A stretch of 64,000 nt of DNA from Lachnospira pectinoschiza (GCF_020564355.1 NZ_JAJCRR010000006.1:62001-126000), one strand, 5' to 3'. Shown: positions 18,251 to 28,069, numbered from the stretch's first letter. A program made the numbers and translations. Notes: generated from the sequence alone by a model not told the origin.

Positions 18251-19099
18251 TTGAAATATAAAATTGGCGAGCTGGCAAAACTGTTGAATATTTCTACCAA
18301 CACAGTACGGCGGTATGAAAATCAGGGATATATTCATGCAGTACGGAACGAAGACAGCGGATACCGTTATTATGATGAAGATGGTGTGTTTGACATAACG
18401 AATATAAGGCTGCTGCGTAAATATGGATTTCCGCATGAAAAACTTCTTGAAATGCAAAGTTATACTATACAGGAAGAAATAGCAGCATATCAGGAACGTA
18501 TGCAGCAAATGGATAAGGAAATTGCTTATATGACTTATGTGCGGCATCGTATTAAAGATGATGTTCTGCTGATGCAAAAAGCGGCGCAGATGATAGATGT
18601 CTATGAAAAAGACTGTGTGGAGCAGATTTATGTATTATATAAGGAAGGCGGAAAGCTTTTGCAGGAAGCAGGCCGGTTAAAGAAAATTGAAGAATTTTTA
18701 TATCAATCTCCGGAGGTGCAGCACATTTATCTGATTCCACAAAAAGAATTGGAGCAGGGCAGATTTACAATTTGTAATGGCTGGTCGGTAAAAGATATGC
18801 ACATGGAAAAGTATAGTATGACTGAAAATGAGTATACAGTGCGCTATCGCCAGAAACCGTCAATTATGGGAATTGTAAAAATTCCGGCAACGTTGGAGGA
18901 ATTGTCAGGTTATGAGGAGGAAACATTAAAACAGCTGATGATTGGCAGACATCTGCAATATATGAAAGAACATCATATGTGTATTAATGGAGATATTATA
19001 GGTGTGATTGTCAGTAAGGCGGTTGAAAATGGGAAACCGGTCATGTATCTGTTAATGAGTGTTCCTATTGTATCTGATGTAGAACAAAATATTGTATAA
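18251..19099 (+). CDS. MerR-family regulator with effector-binding domain
   Basis: A 282-aa regulator. The N-terminal winged HTH is clear: KIGELAKLLNISTNTVRRYE, then YRYYDEDGVFDI. A coiled coil (about 75-110) mediates dimerisation. The C-terminal part resembles a GyrI-like ligand pocket, typical of drug- or small-molecule-sensing members such as BmrR. The TTG start directly follows the pepF stop, with GAGGAG at 18235-18240 as site. A 19-bp-spaced promoter with a dyad, the classic MerR target, follows the gene at 19115-19145. The ligand is unknown. Confidence 0.87.
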   Translation: MKYKIGELAKLLNISTNTVRRYENQGYIHAVRNEDSGYRYYDEDGVFDITNIRLLRKYGFPHEKLLEMQSYTIQEEIAAYQERMQQMDKEIAYMTYVRHRIKDDVLLMQKAAQMIDVYEKDCVEQIYVLYKEGGKLLQEAGRLKKIEEFLYQSPEVQHIYLIPQKELEQGRFTICNGWSVKDMHMEKYSMTENEYTVRYRQKPSIMGIVKIPATLEELSGYEEETLKQLMIGRHLQYMKEHHMCINGDIIGVIVSKAVENGKPVMYLLMSVPIVSDVEQNIV

Positions 19100-19114
19100 A
19101 TTGAACAAAAAATA

Positions 19115-19145
19115 TTGACTCTGACACGAGGTCAGACTTTATAAT
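19115..19145 (+). promoter_or_regulatory. MerR-type promoter with 19-bp spacer and operator
   Basis: TTGACT (19115-19120) and TATAAT (19140-19145) are separated by 19 bp instead of 17. The spacer holds the dyad ACTCTGAC-N5-GTCAGACT (19118-19138, one mismatch). This is the geometry that MerR proteins untwist to activate. It lies between the MerR gene and the giant esterase gene. The predicted start falls inside the hairpin at 19147-19188. Confidence 0.82.
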
Positions 19146-19146
19146 A

Positions 19147-19188
19147 AAATCCGACAGAAAAGGACTGGGCTTTTCTGTCGGATTTTTA
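19147..19188 (+). terminator. Terminator-like hairpin after merR
   Basis: AAATCCGACAGAAAAG pairs with CTTTTCTGTCGGATTT, followed by TTTTTATT. It ends the pepF-merR message. A transcript from the MerR-type promoter would begin within its 5' arm and still form an 11-bp stem at its extreme 5' end. Confidence 0.85.
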
Positions 19189-19217
19189 TTATGGTTAAAA
19201 ACCGGAATGGAGGAGTT

Positions 19218-22200
19218 ATGGGGAAAAAGACAAAGAAACGTTTGAGCTGTTTTTTATGTGCAATGCTGTTATTTGTAACAGGCATTGAAACATCGGCATT
19301 TACCGGGGTTTTTGCCGCAACAGCCAGAAAAATTGACGTCTGGGACTTTGGTGCTGTACAGGAAAGTGACACACAACTGTACAACAACCATATCAGCGCA
19401 CAGGACTGGGAACAGTGCGAAAATGTCAGCAGTGCCGGAAAATTTGCGGAAGGCACAACAGTATTTGGCGATTTGACATTGACACATACAGTGAATGACC
19501 GCCTGTTTTCAACGAGCAGCAAAAATTATGGAACCAATGCACTTGCGAAAACGGCTTATGCAGATGGATATACCGCAGGTGGGATGTATTACTGCAACGG
19601 TACAGGTGGTGAAGGCAGAAGAAATATAACGATTGCCAATGTAGAAGCCGGGGATAAGATTGTAGTGTATATGGCATCAAGCAACGCTGTCACAGGCGAA
19701 CTTGTATTTACCTATCTTGGAGAAGGTGGAACACAGAAGGATACGGAAAGTTTTACAAATGTAGGAACAAAATATGAATTTATTGCCCAGTATAGCGGTT
19801 CCTATAAAATTTATACTACAGCAGCTGCTGGTAAACCAATTTATAACAGAGTGATGAGAATACCGGCTGTAACAGTAAGTGGTACGATTGAATTAAATGG
19901 AGAGGATATTTCAGGATGTCAGTTACTGTTTATGAATAAACGTACAAATACAGCAACGCAGGCCAAGTTGAACGGAAATTCCTACAGTGTTTCACTGGCG
20001 GCAGGAGAAGAATACACTGCAGTGCTTTCAGGTGTAACCGGCATCGGTTTCACCAATGATACAAAGGTTGTAACGACAGATATATCAGAGGTATTGACCG
20101 GTAAGGAGAATGTCAGTCTGAAAGTTGAAACAAAGAGTGTCTATACATATACCGGAAAAATCAGTGGTTTTACAGAAGGCTATGATATATCAAAATTAAA
20201 AGTGACAATGGAACCGGCAGAAGGTGCAATGGCAGATGCCGTTGAATTAAAGATTGCAGAAGATTTTTCATTTACGGCAGTTCTTGAACCGGATGTAGAA
20301 TATACAGCTTCTTTACAGGGAGTAAATGACTATGAAATCATTTCCGGAAAAACAGTAAATGACAATCAGAATCATACAGAGGATATTATTGTAGCGGCAA
20401 AGGCAGTTTATGCGGTAAATGGTGAATTTACAGGATTAGAGGCTGGAACAAATGTAACAGAACTTACATTTACCAACGTAGATGACAACTATGTGTATGC
20501 AGGAACGGTAACAAATGATGGCTATGAAATATCATTGAGAAACGGTGCTTATGCAGTCAGTGCAGCAGCAGACGGATACCGCACAACGACTCATGTAGTT
20601 GTAAACGGTGCTGCGGTAAAGAAAGATATTTTATTTGTATCGACAGCAGCGGCAGAACCAATGACACGTGTGCCGGATTTATATGTGGGTTATGAAGACA
20701 AGGCAGAATATAATTATAATACGGTAAAAGAGGCAGTTGCGGCAGCAGCAGCAATGAATCCGTCTTCGGAGGAAGAACGCATTACGATTCATATTGCACC
20801 GGGAACTTACCGTGAACAGGTTATCATTACAACACCATATTTGTCCCTTGTTAATGATTCAGACAAAGAGGTTCTGATGACATGGTATTACGGAATCGGT
20901 TATGAATATTACAGTGCAGACGGCACAGGATATTATAATGTGGAAAATGCGTATGACCAGTATGCAAAGTCAACTGCATCGAAGTGGGGCTGTGCTGTTT
21001 ACGTAAAAAATACGGCAACCGGATTTAGCGCAGACGGCATTGTGTTTGAAAATTCATTTAACCGGTATCTGACAGACGAAGAAATTGAAGACGGTGTAAC
21101 ACCGGCGGCGGATACAGGACTTCCACAGAGAAAATATGGTACAGATGTAGCTTCCAAGGCAGCAACAGAGCGTGCAACAGCGATGGCAGTGGAAGCAGAT
21201 AAAGTGGAATTTACAAACTGCGCATTTTTAGGAAGCCAGGATACATTGTATACAGGAAATTCCGCAACCAGTCTGTATTTTAAGAACTGCCGTATTGAAG
21301 GAAATACGGATTATATTTTCGGTGACGGTGACTGTGTATTTGACGGCTGCGAATTAAAATGGTACGGATACAGTACCAATTCAGTCGGCGGATATATTAC
21401 AGCACACAAACCGACATCTGATACAAAAAACGGTTATCTGTTCAGAAATTGTGTTATTACAGCAAATGATGAATTAACGGTGACACCGGGATACTTCGGC
21501 AGACCGTGGGGCGCTGATGCACATGTGACATTTTTAAATACAAAGCTTGCAGGTGACTTTATCGTTGCAGACGGCTGGACGGAGATGAGCGGTAAAAAGC
21601 CGGAAAATGCAAAATATAATGAATTTAATACAACACGCACGGACGGTACGGAAGTGGATTTATCTGCCCGTGTAACAGGAATTATGTCTGAGGATACAGC
21701 AAATGCAGTTGATATAGCAGCTTATTTTAACGGCTGGACACCAAAGGCATACACAAAGGAAGCAGACGGCGTTGCATTTACAAGGGTTCCTTATGTTGTG
21801 GATAACGGTGATATTAATGCGCCATATCCGGGACACAAACTCACAGTTGGCTATTCTTTAGGCGAAGTAAATGATGCCAGTGATGCTTCGGTTATCCGCT
21901 GGTATATCGTTGCAGATGACGGAACAGAAACACTTAGCTGCAGCTCTACGGCAAATGCAGATAAGAGTTTTACCATTCCGTCAGAAGCAGAAGGCAAACA
22001 TATTAAGGTTGTTGTTATTCCGCAGACTATCAGTGGAACAACTGGTGAAGCAGCAGAATATAAAGTAGAAGCATTTGTAAGAGAAGGTTACGAAGACCCG
22101 TCTTCTACAGGTTCGGATATTGAACTGGGAAAGGGCGTTAATATTTTCCTTGCAGGAGATTCTACGGTAAAGGATTATTCTGCAAACGGAATGTATATGT

Positions 22201-25200
22201 CCGGCAAGGCACAGGCAGAAGGTTCATGGGGCGAATATTTGCAGAGTTTCTTTGATGATTCAAAGGTCAAGGTTGTCAACTATGCCAATGGCGGACGAAG
22301 CAGCAGAAACTTTATTAACGAAGGTTCACTGGATAAGATTGCAGAAAATATTAAAGCGGGAGATTATCTGTTTATTCAGTTTGGACATAATGACTGTTCA
22401 AACCAGTCCGGTTATTTAGAAGACCGCTATGTGCCGTTAGGGACACCGGATGAAAACGGTATTTATCCGACAACCGCAGGAACAAAAGTGGCAACACCGT
22501 CAACACTTACAGATAAATACGGTGATACATTTTATTCGTATGACTGCGGTGGAACATATAAATGGTACTTACAGCAGTATATTGAAGTGGCAAAGGCAGC
22601 AGGTGCAAAACCTGTTCTTGTAACACCGGTTTCAAGACTTTATTATACGGCAGACGGTACAATTAAGGCGCACCATGATTCAACAGATACAACAACGGGA
22701 ACGCTTGTTACAGAGAACAACGCATATGTAACAGCGGTAAAACAGCTGGCAGAAGAACAGAATGTACTGCTTATGGATGCGTTTGAGTTGACAAAGACAA
22801 TGTATGAAACGGCTTATGCCAACGATACGGCAGCATCAAATGGGGTATCTGAATACGGTACACAGGTAATGGCACAGGGAGATAAGACACACAGCAATAA
22901 GCTGGGAGGTTTCCTGACTTCTGCAATGATTGCACAGCAGTTACAGAATATGGATTTAACGATTTCGCCAGCCGTTAAGATGCCAAGTCAGGTTGCAGGA
23001 AACAATCCGGATGGACAACAGACATTTACTGTAAATGGTAAAAATGAATTAAAAGCATATATCAAAAATGCAGACGGTAATTACACAAAAGTATCAGAGT
23101 ATTGGACAAAATATGGACAGACATTGATTACCGAAATTGGTGAAAAGCACGAGGAATTGAGTAAACCGTCAGAGCCGGATACACCGTCAGAAGAACAGGC
23201 AACTGTATGGGTAGTCGGCGATTCAACCGTATGCAGCTTTACAGATGCATACTACTATCCGAGATACGGCTGGGGTACACAGTTATCCAACTATTTTGAC
23301 AGCACATTAAAGGTTGAAAACCTTGCACTTTCAGGCAGAAGCTCAAAGAGCTTTACGTCAGAAGACAACTATAAGACATTGTTGGAAGGCATGACAGGCG
23401 GAGATTATCTGCTGGTAGGCTTCGGACACAATGATGAAAAGGCAGAAGACGGCAGATATACAGACCCGAACGGCGATTATACGGCAGAAGGCTCTTTTGC
23501 AAATTCATTATATGAAAATTATGTAAAACCTGCACAGGAAAAGGGTGTAACAGTAATTTTATGCACACCGATTGTCAGAAGAACCGCAAACGGTGAATGG
23601 AGCAGATCAAATCTGCACGTTACAGCCGATACTGTCAGCGAAGGAAAGACTTATGCGGGCGGCGACTACGCAGAAGCCGTCAGAAAATTAGGCAGTGATG
23701 TCAATGTTCCTGTAGTGGATATGACAACACTGACAAAGAATCTGTATGATTCACTCGGCGCAGATGAAACCGTAAATTTACATTCATGGACATCATCCAG
23801 TGCCGCAAGCGTGGATAATACACACACCAACATTTACGGTGCGCGTTACAATGCATATATGCTGACACAGGAAATCAAGAAGTTAAATGTGGCAGGCATT
23901 GCAGACCACATTTTATCCGCAGAAGCGCCGGTAAAGAGCGAAGTCTTAAAGCCGAATTCGGATTATAAGGAAGCGGATTATACACCGGTAACGGGTGAGA
24001 GTACACTTTGGAAGAAAGCAGGTATCTGGAGCGGTTCTGTATTTGGAAATGTCGGTGGCAATCCGTCAACGGATAACCATACACTGGAAACAGATGCAAA
24101 CGGCAATATCCACATTGCAGTCAGAAAAAATAAGGGTAAGATTGGAAGCACGGCAGACGGTATTGCCATGTATTATTACAAAGTACCGGCAGCAAGCAGT
24201 TTTACACTGACAGCAAAAGCAACCATTAATTCTTTTGACAACAATGACCAGGTATCCTTTGGTTTAATGGCAAGAGATGATATGTATCTTGATACAAATA
24301 CAACCAATGCACTGGGTGATTATGTAGCGGCAGGACCGTTAAAGTTAAAGAGCGGCGCATGGAACTGCTTTGCAAGAAAGAGCGGTGTGCTGACACAGGG
24401 CGGAACTTGTGAAAATGCGATTACAAATGGAGATACCGTAGACTTAAAGATTGAAAGCAATGCAGACGGATATGCCTGCACATTCGGTCAGGAAGCAACC
24501 GTTACGGGCGGATTTGATTTCAAACTGACAACGATTGATTCCGATTATGTCTATGTGGGTATGTATGTGGCAAGAAATGCCGATGTAACATTCTCTGATG
24601 TAAAGCTTATCGTAGACGGCAGGGAAGTCACAGCAGAACCGGAACAGCCAAGCGAACCGGAGCAGCCGACGACACCGAGTGAGCCAAGCGAACCGGAGCA
24701 GCCGACGACACCGAGTGAGCCAAGCGAACCGGAGCAGCCGACGACACCGTCAGAGCCGACGACACCGGAGCAGCCAACAACACCGGAACAGCCGACAACA
24801 CCGGCAGAGCCGACGACACCGGAACAGCCAACGACACCGGCAGAGTCAACAAAACCGGAAGCCGCGTATGTAGATATTACAGTTGAAGGTGTGGCAGCGG
24901 CAACAATCGGTCCTGATGCGGTTGTAAAGACTGTGGATGGAACTGTGCTTACAGCCGACCAAATAAAGCTTATTTTGACAACTGTGACAGAGAATGAACA
25001 GCAGTTTGCAATCAAAAATAAATTGGAAAGTCAGGCTATGGCATTAAAGGCAAATAACGCTTATTACCACATCGGTCTGACAGATATGACAGGAAATACG
25101 GCAGAATTGGTACAGGGAACAATTCGTTTTCTTCTTGCATATCCGGACGGAACAGGGGAACAGGACAGTTTTGTTGTGTATCATGTGAAGGATAACGGAG

Positions 25201-25439
25201 AAATAGAAAACATGCCGGTGCAGTTATCTGCAAATGGTATTGTAATAGAAACAACGGGATTCAGTGATTTTGTTGTCAGCTATGATATAGTTCGGTCAGC
25301 AGATACGACACATAATACAGATACAGACGATGTAAAAACAGCAGATATGGCGCAGACACTTCCGTATACAGTCATGTTACTGGCAGCATTTGGATGCTTT
25401 GGTCTGGTAGTTACATCGAAAAAGCGTCATGCAAAATAA
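19218..25439 (+). CDS. Giant cell-wall pectin methylesterase/acetylesterase (CE8 plus two CE12-like domains)
   Basis: A 2,073-aa secreted enzyme. A signal peptide (about 1-35) leads to a jelly-roll-like domain, then three beta-sandwich repeats (about 205-470). The CE8 domain (about 475-890) has GSQDTLY (Q674, D675), GNTDYIFG (D698) and GRPWG (R762, W764). A first SGNH domain has S982, N1058 and D1222/H1225; a second has S1336, N1405 and D1533/H1536. Both resemble rhamnogalacturonan acetylesterases. A probable carbohydrate-binding domain, a Pro/Thr/Glu linker (about 1806-1882) and LPYTV (2048-2052) with hydrophobic tail and KKRHAK end suggest wall anchoring. GGAGG at 19209-19213 favours the ATG at 19218. 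It would demethylate and deacetylate pectin outside the cell. Confidence 0.93.
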   Translation: MGKKTKKRLSCFLCAMLLFVTGIETSAFTGVFAATARKIDVWDFGAVQESDTQLYNNHISAQDWEQCENVSSAGKFAEGTTVFGDLTLTHTVNDRLFSTSSKNYGTNALAKTAYADGYTAGGMYYCNGTGGEGRRNITIANVEAGDKIVVYMASSNAVTGELVFTYLGEGGTQKDTESFTNVGTKYEFIAQYSGSYKIYTTAAAGKPIYNRVMRIPAVTVSGTIELNGEDISGCQLLFMNKRTNTATQAKLNGNSYSVSLAAGEEYTAVLSGVTGIGFTNDTKVVTTDISEVLTGKENVSLKVETKSVYTYTGKISGFTEGYDISKLKVTMEPAEGAMADAVELKIAEDFSFTAVLEPDVEYTASLQGVNDYEIISGKTVNDNQNHTEDIIVAAKAVYAVNGEFTGLEAGTNVTELTFTNVDDNYVYAGTVTNDGYEISLRNGAYAVSAAADGYRTTTHVVVNGAAVKKDILFVSTAAAEPMTRVPDLYVGYEDKAEYNYNTVKEAVAAAAAMNPSSEEERITIHIAPGTYREQVIITTPYLSLVNDSDKEVLMTWYYGIGYEYYSADGTGYYNVENAYDQYAKSTASKWGCAVYVKNTATGFSADGIVFENSFNRYLTDEEIEDGVTPAADTGLPQRKYGTDVASKAATERATAMAVEADKVEFTNCAFLGSQDTLYTGNSATSLYFKNCRIEGNTDYIFGDGDCVFDGCELKWYGYSTNSVGGYITAHKPTSDTKNGYLFRNCVITANDELTVTPGYFGRPWGADAHVTFLNTKLAGDFIVADGWTEMSGKKPENAKYNEFNTTRTDGTEVDLSARVTGIMSEDTANAVDIAAYFNGWTPKAYTKEADGVAFTRVPYVVDNGDINAPYPGHKLTVGYSLGEVNDASDASVIRWYIVADDGTETLSCSSTANADKSFTIPSEAEGKHIKVVVIPQTISGTTGEAAEYKVEAFVREGYEDPSSTGSDIELGKGVNIFLAGDSTVKDYSANGMYMSGKAQAEGSWGEYLQSFFDDSKVKVVNYANGGRSSRNFINEGSLDKIAENIKAGDYLFIQFGHNDCSNQSGYLEDRYVPLGTPDENGIYPTTAGTKVATPSTLTDKYGDTFYSYDCGGTYKWYLQQYIEVAKAAGAKPVLVTPVSRLYYTADGTIKAHHDSTDTTTGTLVTENNAYVTAVKQLAEEQNVLLMDAFELTKTMYETAYANDTAASNGVSEYGTQVMAQGDKTHSNKLGGFLTSAMIAQQLQNMDLTISPAVKMPSQVAGNNPDGQQTFTVNGKNELKAYIKNADGNYTKVSEYWTKYGQTLITEIGEKHEELSKPSEPDTPSEEQATVWVVGDSTVCSFTDAYYYPRYGWGTQLSNYFDSTLKVENLALSGRSSKSFTSEDNYKTLLEGMTGGDYLLVGFGHNDEKAEDGRYTDPNGDYTAEGSFANSLYENYVKPAQEKGVTVILCTPIVRRTANGEWSRSNLHVTADTVSEGKTYAGGDYAEAVRKLGSDVNVPVVDMTTLTKNLYDSLGADETVNLHSWTSSSAASVDNTHTNIYGARYNAYMLTQEIKKLNVAGIADHILSAEAPVKSEVLKPNSDYKEADYTPVTGESTLWKKAGIWSGSVFGNVGGNPSTDNHTLETDANGNIHIAVRKNKGKIGSTADGIAMYYYKVPAASSFTLTAKATINSFDNNDQVSFGLMARDDMYLDTNTTNALGDYVAAGPLKLKSGAWNCFARKSGVLTQGGTCENAITNGDTVDLKIESNADGYACTFGQEATVTGGFDFKLTTIDSDYVYVGMYVARNADVTFSDVKLIVDGREVTAEPEQPSEPEQPTTPSEPSEPEQPTTPSEPSEPEQPTTPSEPTTPEQPTTPEQPTTPAEPTTPEQPTTPAESTKPEAAYVDITVEGVAAATIGPDAVVKTVDGTVLTADQIKLILTTVTENEQQFAIKNKLESQAMALKANNAYYHIGLTDMTGNTAELVQGTIRFLLAYPDGTGEQDSFVVYHVKDNGEIENMPVQLSANGIVIETTGFSDFVVSYDIVRSADTTHNTDTDDVKTADMAQTLPYTVMLLAAFGCFGLVVTSKKRHAK
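24651..24758 (+). repeat. 36-bp tandem repeats encoding Pro/Glu/Thr linker
   Basis: Units beginning AGCGAACCGGAGCAGCCG start at 24651, 24687 and 24723; the first two are full 36-bp copies and the third diverges late. Shorter 15-18-bp variants continue to about 24860. They encode SEPEQPTTPSEP-type spacers and could change in number by slippage. Confidence 0.9.
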
Positions 25440-25461
25440 AAAGTAAGATATAAAAAATAAT

Positions 25462-25518
25462 GACCGCTGTGTGAAAGGTGAAATTATTTTACCGGATTCG
25501 CACGGCGGTCTGTTTTTT
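25462..25518 (+). terminator. Terminator after the giant esterase
   Basis: GACCGCTGTGTG pairs with CGCACGGCGGTC across a loop, followed by TGTTTTTT. Confidence 0.82.
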
Positions 25519-25616
25519 GATGATTTTTGATAATAAAGGCAAAGGCTGATTTTATGATGGGTGGGGCGTTTGTAACGAATGTTGCAGAAAAATTGCAAGA
25601 AATTTGTAAAAAAAGA

Positions 25617-25645
25617 TTGACACAGAAGTTAAAATCAGATATACT
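25617..25645 (+). promoter_or_regulatory. Promoter of first tRNA-Gly
   Basis: TTGACA (25617-25622) and TATACT (25640-25645) are 17 bp apart, 53 bp before the tRNA. Confidence 0.87.
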
Positions 25646-25698
25646 TATATTCGTTGGTGCGAGTTTATAAGCAACAGCAAATTTAATATTTGTATTAT

Positions 25699-25770
<72 letters not shown>

Positions 25771-25933
25771 CTTTTTATTTTTAGGGAAGCCGGTAGTTTG
25801 CAGGCTTCCATCAATCCGATTTCCCGATTTTCATGAACCAAATATTTATACATATTCATTAGAAAGTACTTTTGCAGATAGGGCGGTTTATCGGACCGGT
25901 TTAAGATGTTAAATAAAAAGTCACGACACCTTT

Positions 25934-25962
25934 TTGAAAATTATTCCACAGTATGCTACAAT
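25934..25962 (+). promoter_or_regulatory. Promoter of the phosphoesterase gene
   Basis: TTGAAA (25934-25939) and TACAAT (25957-25962) are 17 bp apart. The leader would be about 105 nt. The rest of the spacer after the tRNA (25783-25930) holds a small GGAAGCC/GGCTTCC hairpin and nothing else recognised. Confidence 0.7.
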
Positions 25963-26074
25963 AAACAATTGCAGACAAAGTCTTAAGAAATTTAAAGATT
26001 TATAAGAGTTTAATTTTAAGGCGTTTCGAATAAAATAAATAGCAGTGAATAATAAAAAAGAGGTGAAAGGGTAG

Positions 26075-27328
26075 TTGAAGCGGGAACAGATTAAGAAAAA
26101 CAAAAAGAAAGCCGGAAAACGGCATAAAAATCTGATACTTTTATCACTGCTTGCACTGGCACTGACAGCAGGCTGGTATGTTTTTACGACACCGTCCGGT
26201 AAATTGTTAAATACCGGTGCGTGGTTTGCGGCAGAAACCGATAAATCTGATACGCAGGAAAAACAGACACTTTCGGCTGTTACGCAGAAATACAGCGATG
26301 AAACGCAGTATGCAACCGGTGATTATATCAATGTGTATCATTTTTTGGATACACTGGAGAAAGTGCCAAACCGCGGGCTTCAGATGAAGATGGGCAAAGA
26401 CGGCTGTTATCAGATGAACAGCAATGACGATTCGCGCAATTTTAACATTCTGCAGCTGACGGATATTCATATTACGGGAACGGAAGGTTCTTATAAAAAG
26501 GATATACAGGCGATTGATACCGTGTATACAATGATACAGCGCACAACACCGGATTTTATCGTGCTGACGGGAGATGTCATTTTTGGTGTGGACGGATACG
26601 ATGCCAATGACGGCATGCGTGCATTAAATGTTGTCAGTAAACTGATGGATACGATAGGGATTCCATGGACATGGACATTTGGAAATCATGATCATACATT
26701 TTTTGACCAGTTTTCATCATCTACAATCGCAGCCATGCTGGCGCAGAGCAGCACACTTCGCATTTATCCGAAAAATGAAACGCTTTCCGGCTACACCAAC
26801 GGCATTTTTAAATTGTGCAATAAAAAAGGAAATCTTGTTATGGGACTGGTCATGCTGGATTCCGGCGACCGCATTTTTGATAAAAACGGTGGCAGTCTGG
26901 GGTATGATTATATTCGTGATGACCAGGTGGAGTGGTATGCAAAGCAGATTGGACTGTTGCAGGGACAGTATGGAGCAGATGCAAAAACACTGATGTTTTT
27001 CCATATTCCGCTTCAGGAATATCAGACGGCATGGGATACCGGTACACCGGTCTTTGGTACAAAGCGTGAGGCAATAGATGTGTCGCAGATGCACAGCGGC
27101 ATCTTTTCAAGGGCATTGGAATTAAAAAGTACGGTGGCGATGTTTTGCGGACATGACCATGTGAATGACTTTGGAATCTATTATGAGGGCATTGAACTGG
27201 TTTACGGTAAATCAATTGATTACATTGCTTATCCGGGCATTGAGAACCAGAAAGAACAACGGGGTGCAACTCTTATCAGTGTGGATTCGAAAAGCGGGTA
27301 TAATATTACACCGCTAAGATTTGAGTGA
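26075..27328 (+). CDS. Membrane-anchored calcineurin-like metallophosphoesterase
   Basis: A 417-aa protein with a lysine-rich N-terminus and one membrane anchor (about 23-42), so its catalytic part faces outside. The two-metal site is complete: LQLTDIHI, LTGDVIFG, FGNHDH, and GHDHVND near the end. The organisation resembles extracytoplasmic phosphodiesterases and purple-acid-like enzymes; the substrate is unknown. The TTG start is used because no in-frame ATG occurs before residue 100; AGAGGTGAAAGGG lies just upstream. It stands alone between tRNA genes. Confidence 0.88.
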   Translation: MKREQIKKNKKKAGKRHKNLILLSLLALALTAGWYVFTTPSGKLLNTGAWFAAETDKSDTQEKQTLSAVTQKYSDETQYATGDYINVYHFLDTLEKVPNRGLQMKMGKDGCYQMNSNDDSRNFNILQLTDIHITGTEGSYKKDIQAIDTVYTMIQRTTPDFIVLTGDVIFGVDGYDANDGMRALNVVSKLMDTIGIPWTWTFGNHDHTFFDQFSSSTIAAMLAQSSTLRIYPKNETLSGYTNGIFKLCNKKGNLVMGLVMLDSGDRIFDKNGGSLGYDYIRDDQVEWYAKQIGLLQGQYGADAKTLMFFHIPLQEYQTAWDTGTPVFGTKREAIDVSQMHSGIFSRALELKSTVAMFCGHDHVNDFGIYYEGIELVYGKSIDYIAYPGIENQKEQRGATLISVDSKSGYNITPLRFE

Positions 27329-27361
27329 CAGAAAAATTGACAGAAAAATCAAAAAAAGTTA

Positions 27362-27390
27362 TTGACAATACATTAAAAATGGTGTATATT
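27362..27390 (+). promoter_or_regulatory. Promoter of second tRNA-Gly
   Basis: TTGACA (27362-27367) and TATATT (27385-27390) with 17 bp between. Confidence 0.87.
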
Positions 27391-27438
27391 ATTCCTTGCA
27401 TTGCGGCAGTCGTAAGACAACCAGATGCAGGGAAATAT

Positions 27439-27510
<72 letters not shown>

Positions 27511-27526
27511 CTATAGAAAAGATAAA

Positions 27527-27735
27527 ACCGGTGTTAAAGCTGAAAAGCTTTGGCATCGGTTGTTGTCGTTGTGCCTGACGGCACATGTCACGAATGGATG
27601 AAAGCCCCTAATCCGCCCTGGAAGTGGGAAGGATACAGAAAAGACCAAGAGTGTCCGGTTCAGTTTCACTTATAAAACAAAAATAAGAGCAGATGTAAAT
27701 GCGCGAAATATTTACATCTGCTCTCATTTGGTTTT
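27527..27735 (+). ncRNA. Candidate structured RNA downstream of tRNA-Gly
   Basis: No ORF with a ribosome binding site fits here. A 15-bp hairpin with GAAA loop (27527-27560) is followed by GTGCC-TGAC-GGCAC (27571-27584), then ATCC/GGAT with CCC/GGG, and a strong terminator: GAGCAGATGTAAAT against ATTTACATCTGCTC (27687-27723) with a T-rich tail. The conserved-looking middle, such as GAAAGCCCCTAATCCGCC, does not match SRP RNA, tmRNA, 6S RNA or a riboswitch that I know. It may be a small RNA or a leftover of a mobile element. Confidence 0.4.
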
Positions 27736-27926
27736 TGGTTGGTTTTGGTTTATGAAAATTGTAAAAAAGCTTACTGCCTCATCACAGTATTTATAATAAT
27801 AGATAAATGTGTCGAAAATGCGATAAACTTTTGAACAGATTATGAATGGAAAGTAAATAAATTGCTACCAAAATTTTCATAATAAAATTTTATTGAAAAA
27901 AATCAACAAAAAGTCAAAAATAATGC

Positions 27927-27955
27927 TTGACATTTAAAGGAGATTCCTATATAAT
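27927..27955 (+). promoter_or_regulatory. Promoter of third tRNA-Gly
   Basis: TTGACA (27927-27932) and TATAAT (27950-27955) with 17 bp between; a perfect consensus pair. Confidence 0.92.
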
Positions 27956-27981
27956 TCAATCTTGTCAGTTGAATATTTTAT

Positions 27982-28053
<72 letters not shown>

Positions 28054-28069
28054 CTTTTTATTTTCAGGG

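Noticed and set aside
24651..24860. Possible CRISPR-like array
   Set aside because: Repeats are contiguous coding repeats without spacers. No CRISPR array or cas gene was found anywhere in the window.
24551..25015. Long minus-strand ORF opposite the Pro/Glu/Thr linker
   Set aside because: Low-complexity mirror of the tandem repeats; no ribosome binding site or family resemblance.
27540..27690. Possible SRP RNA or tmRNA
   Set aside because: The SRP core loop and the tmRNA tRNA-like ends are absent.
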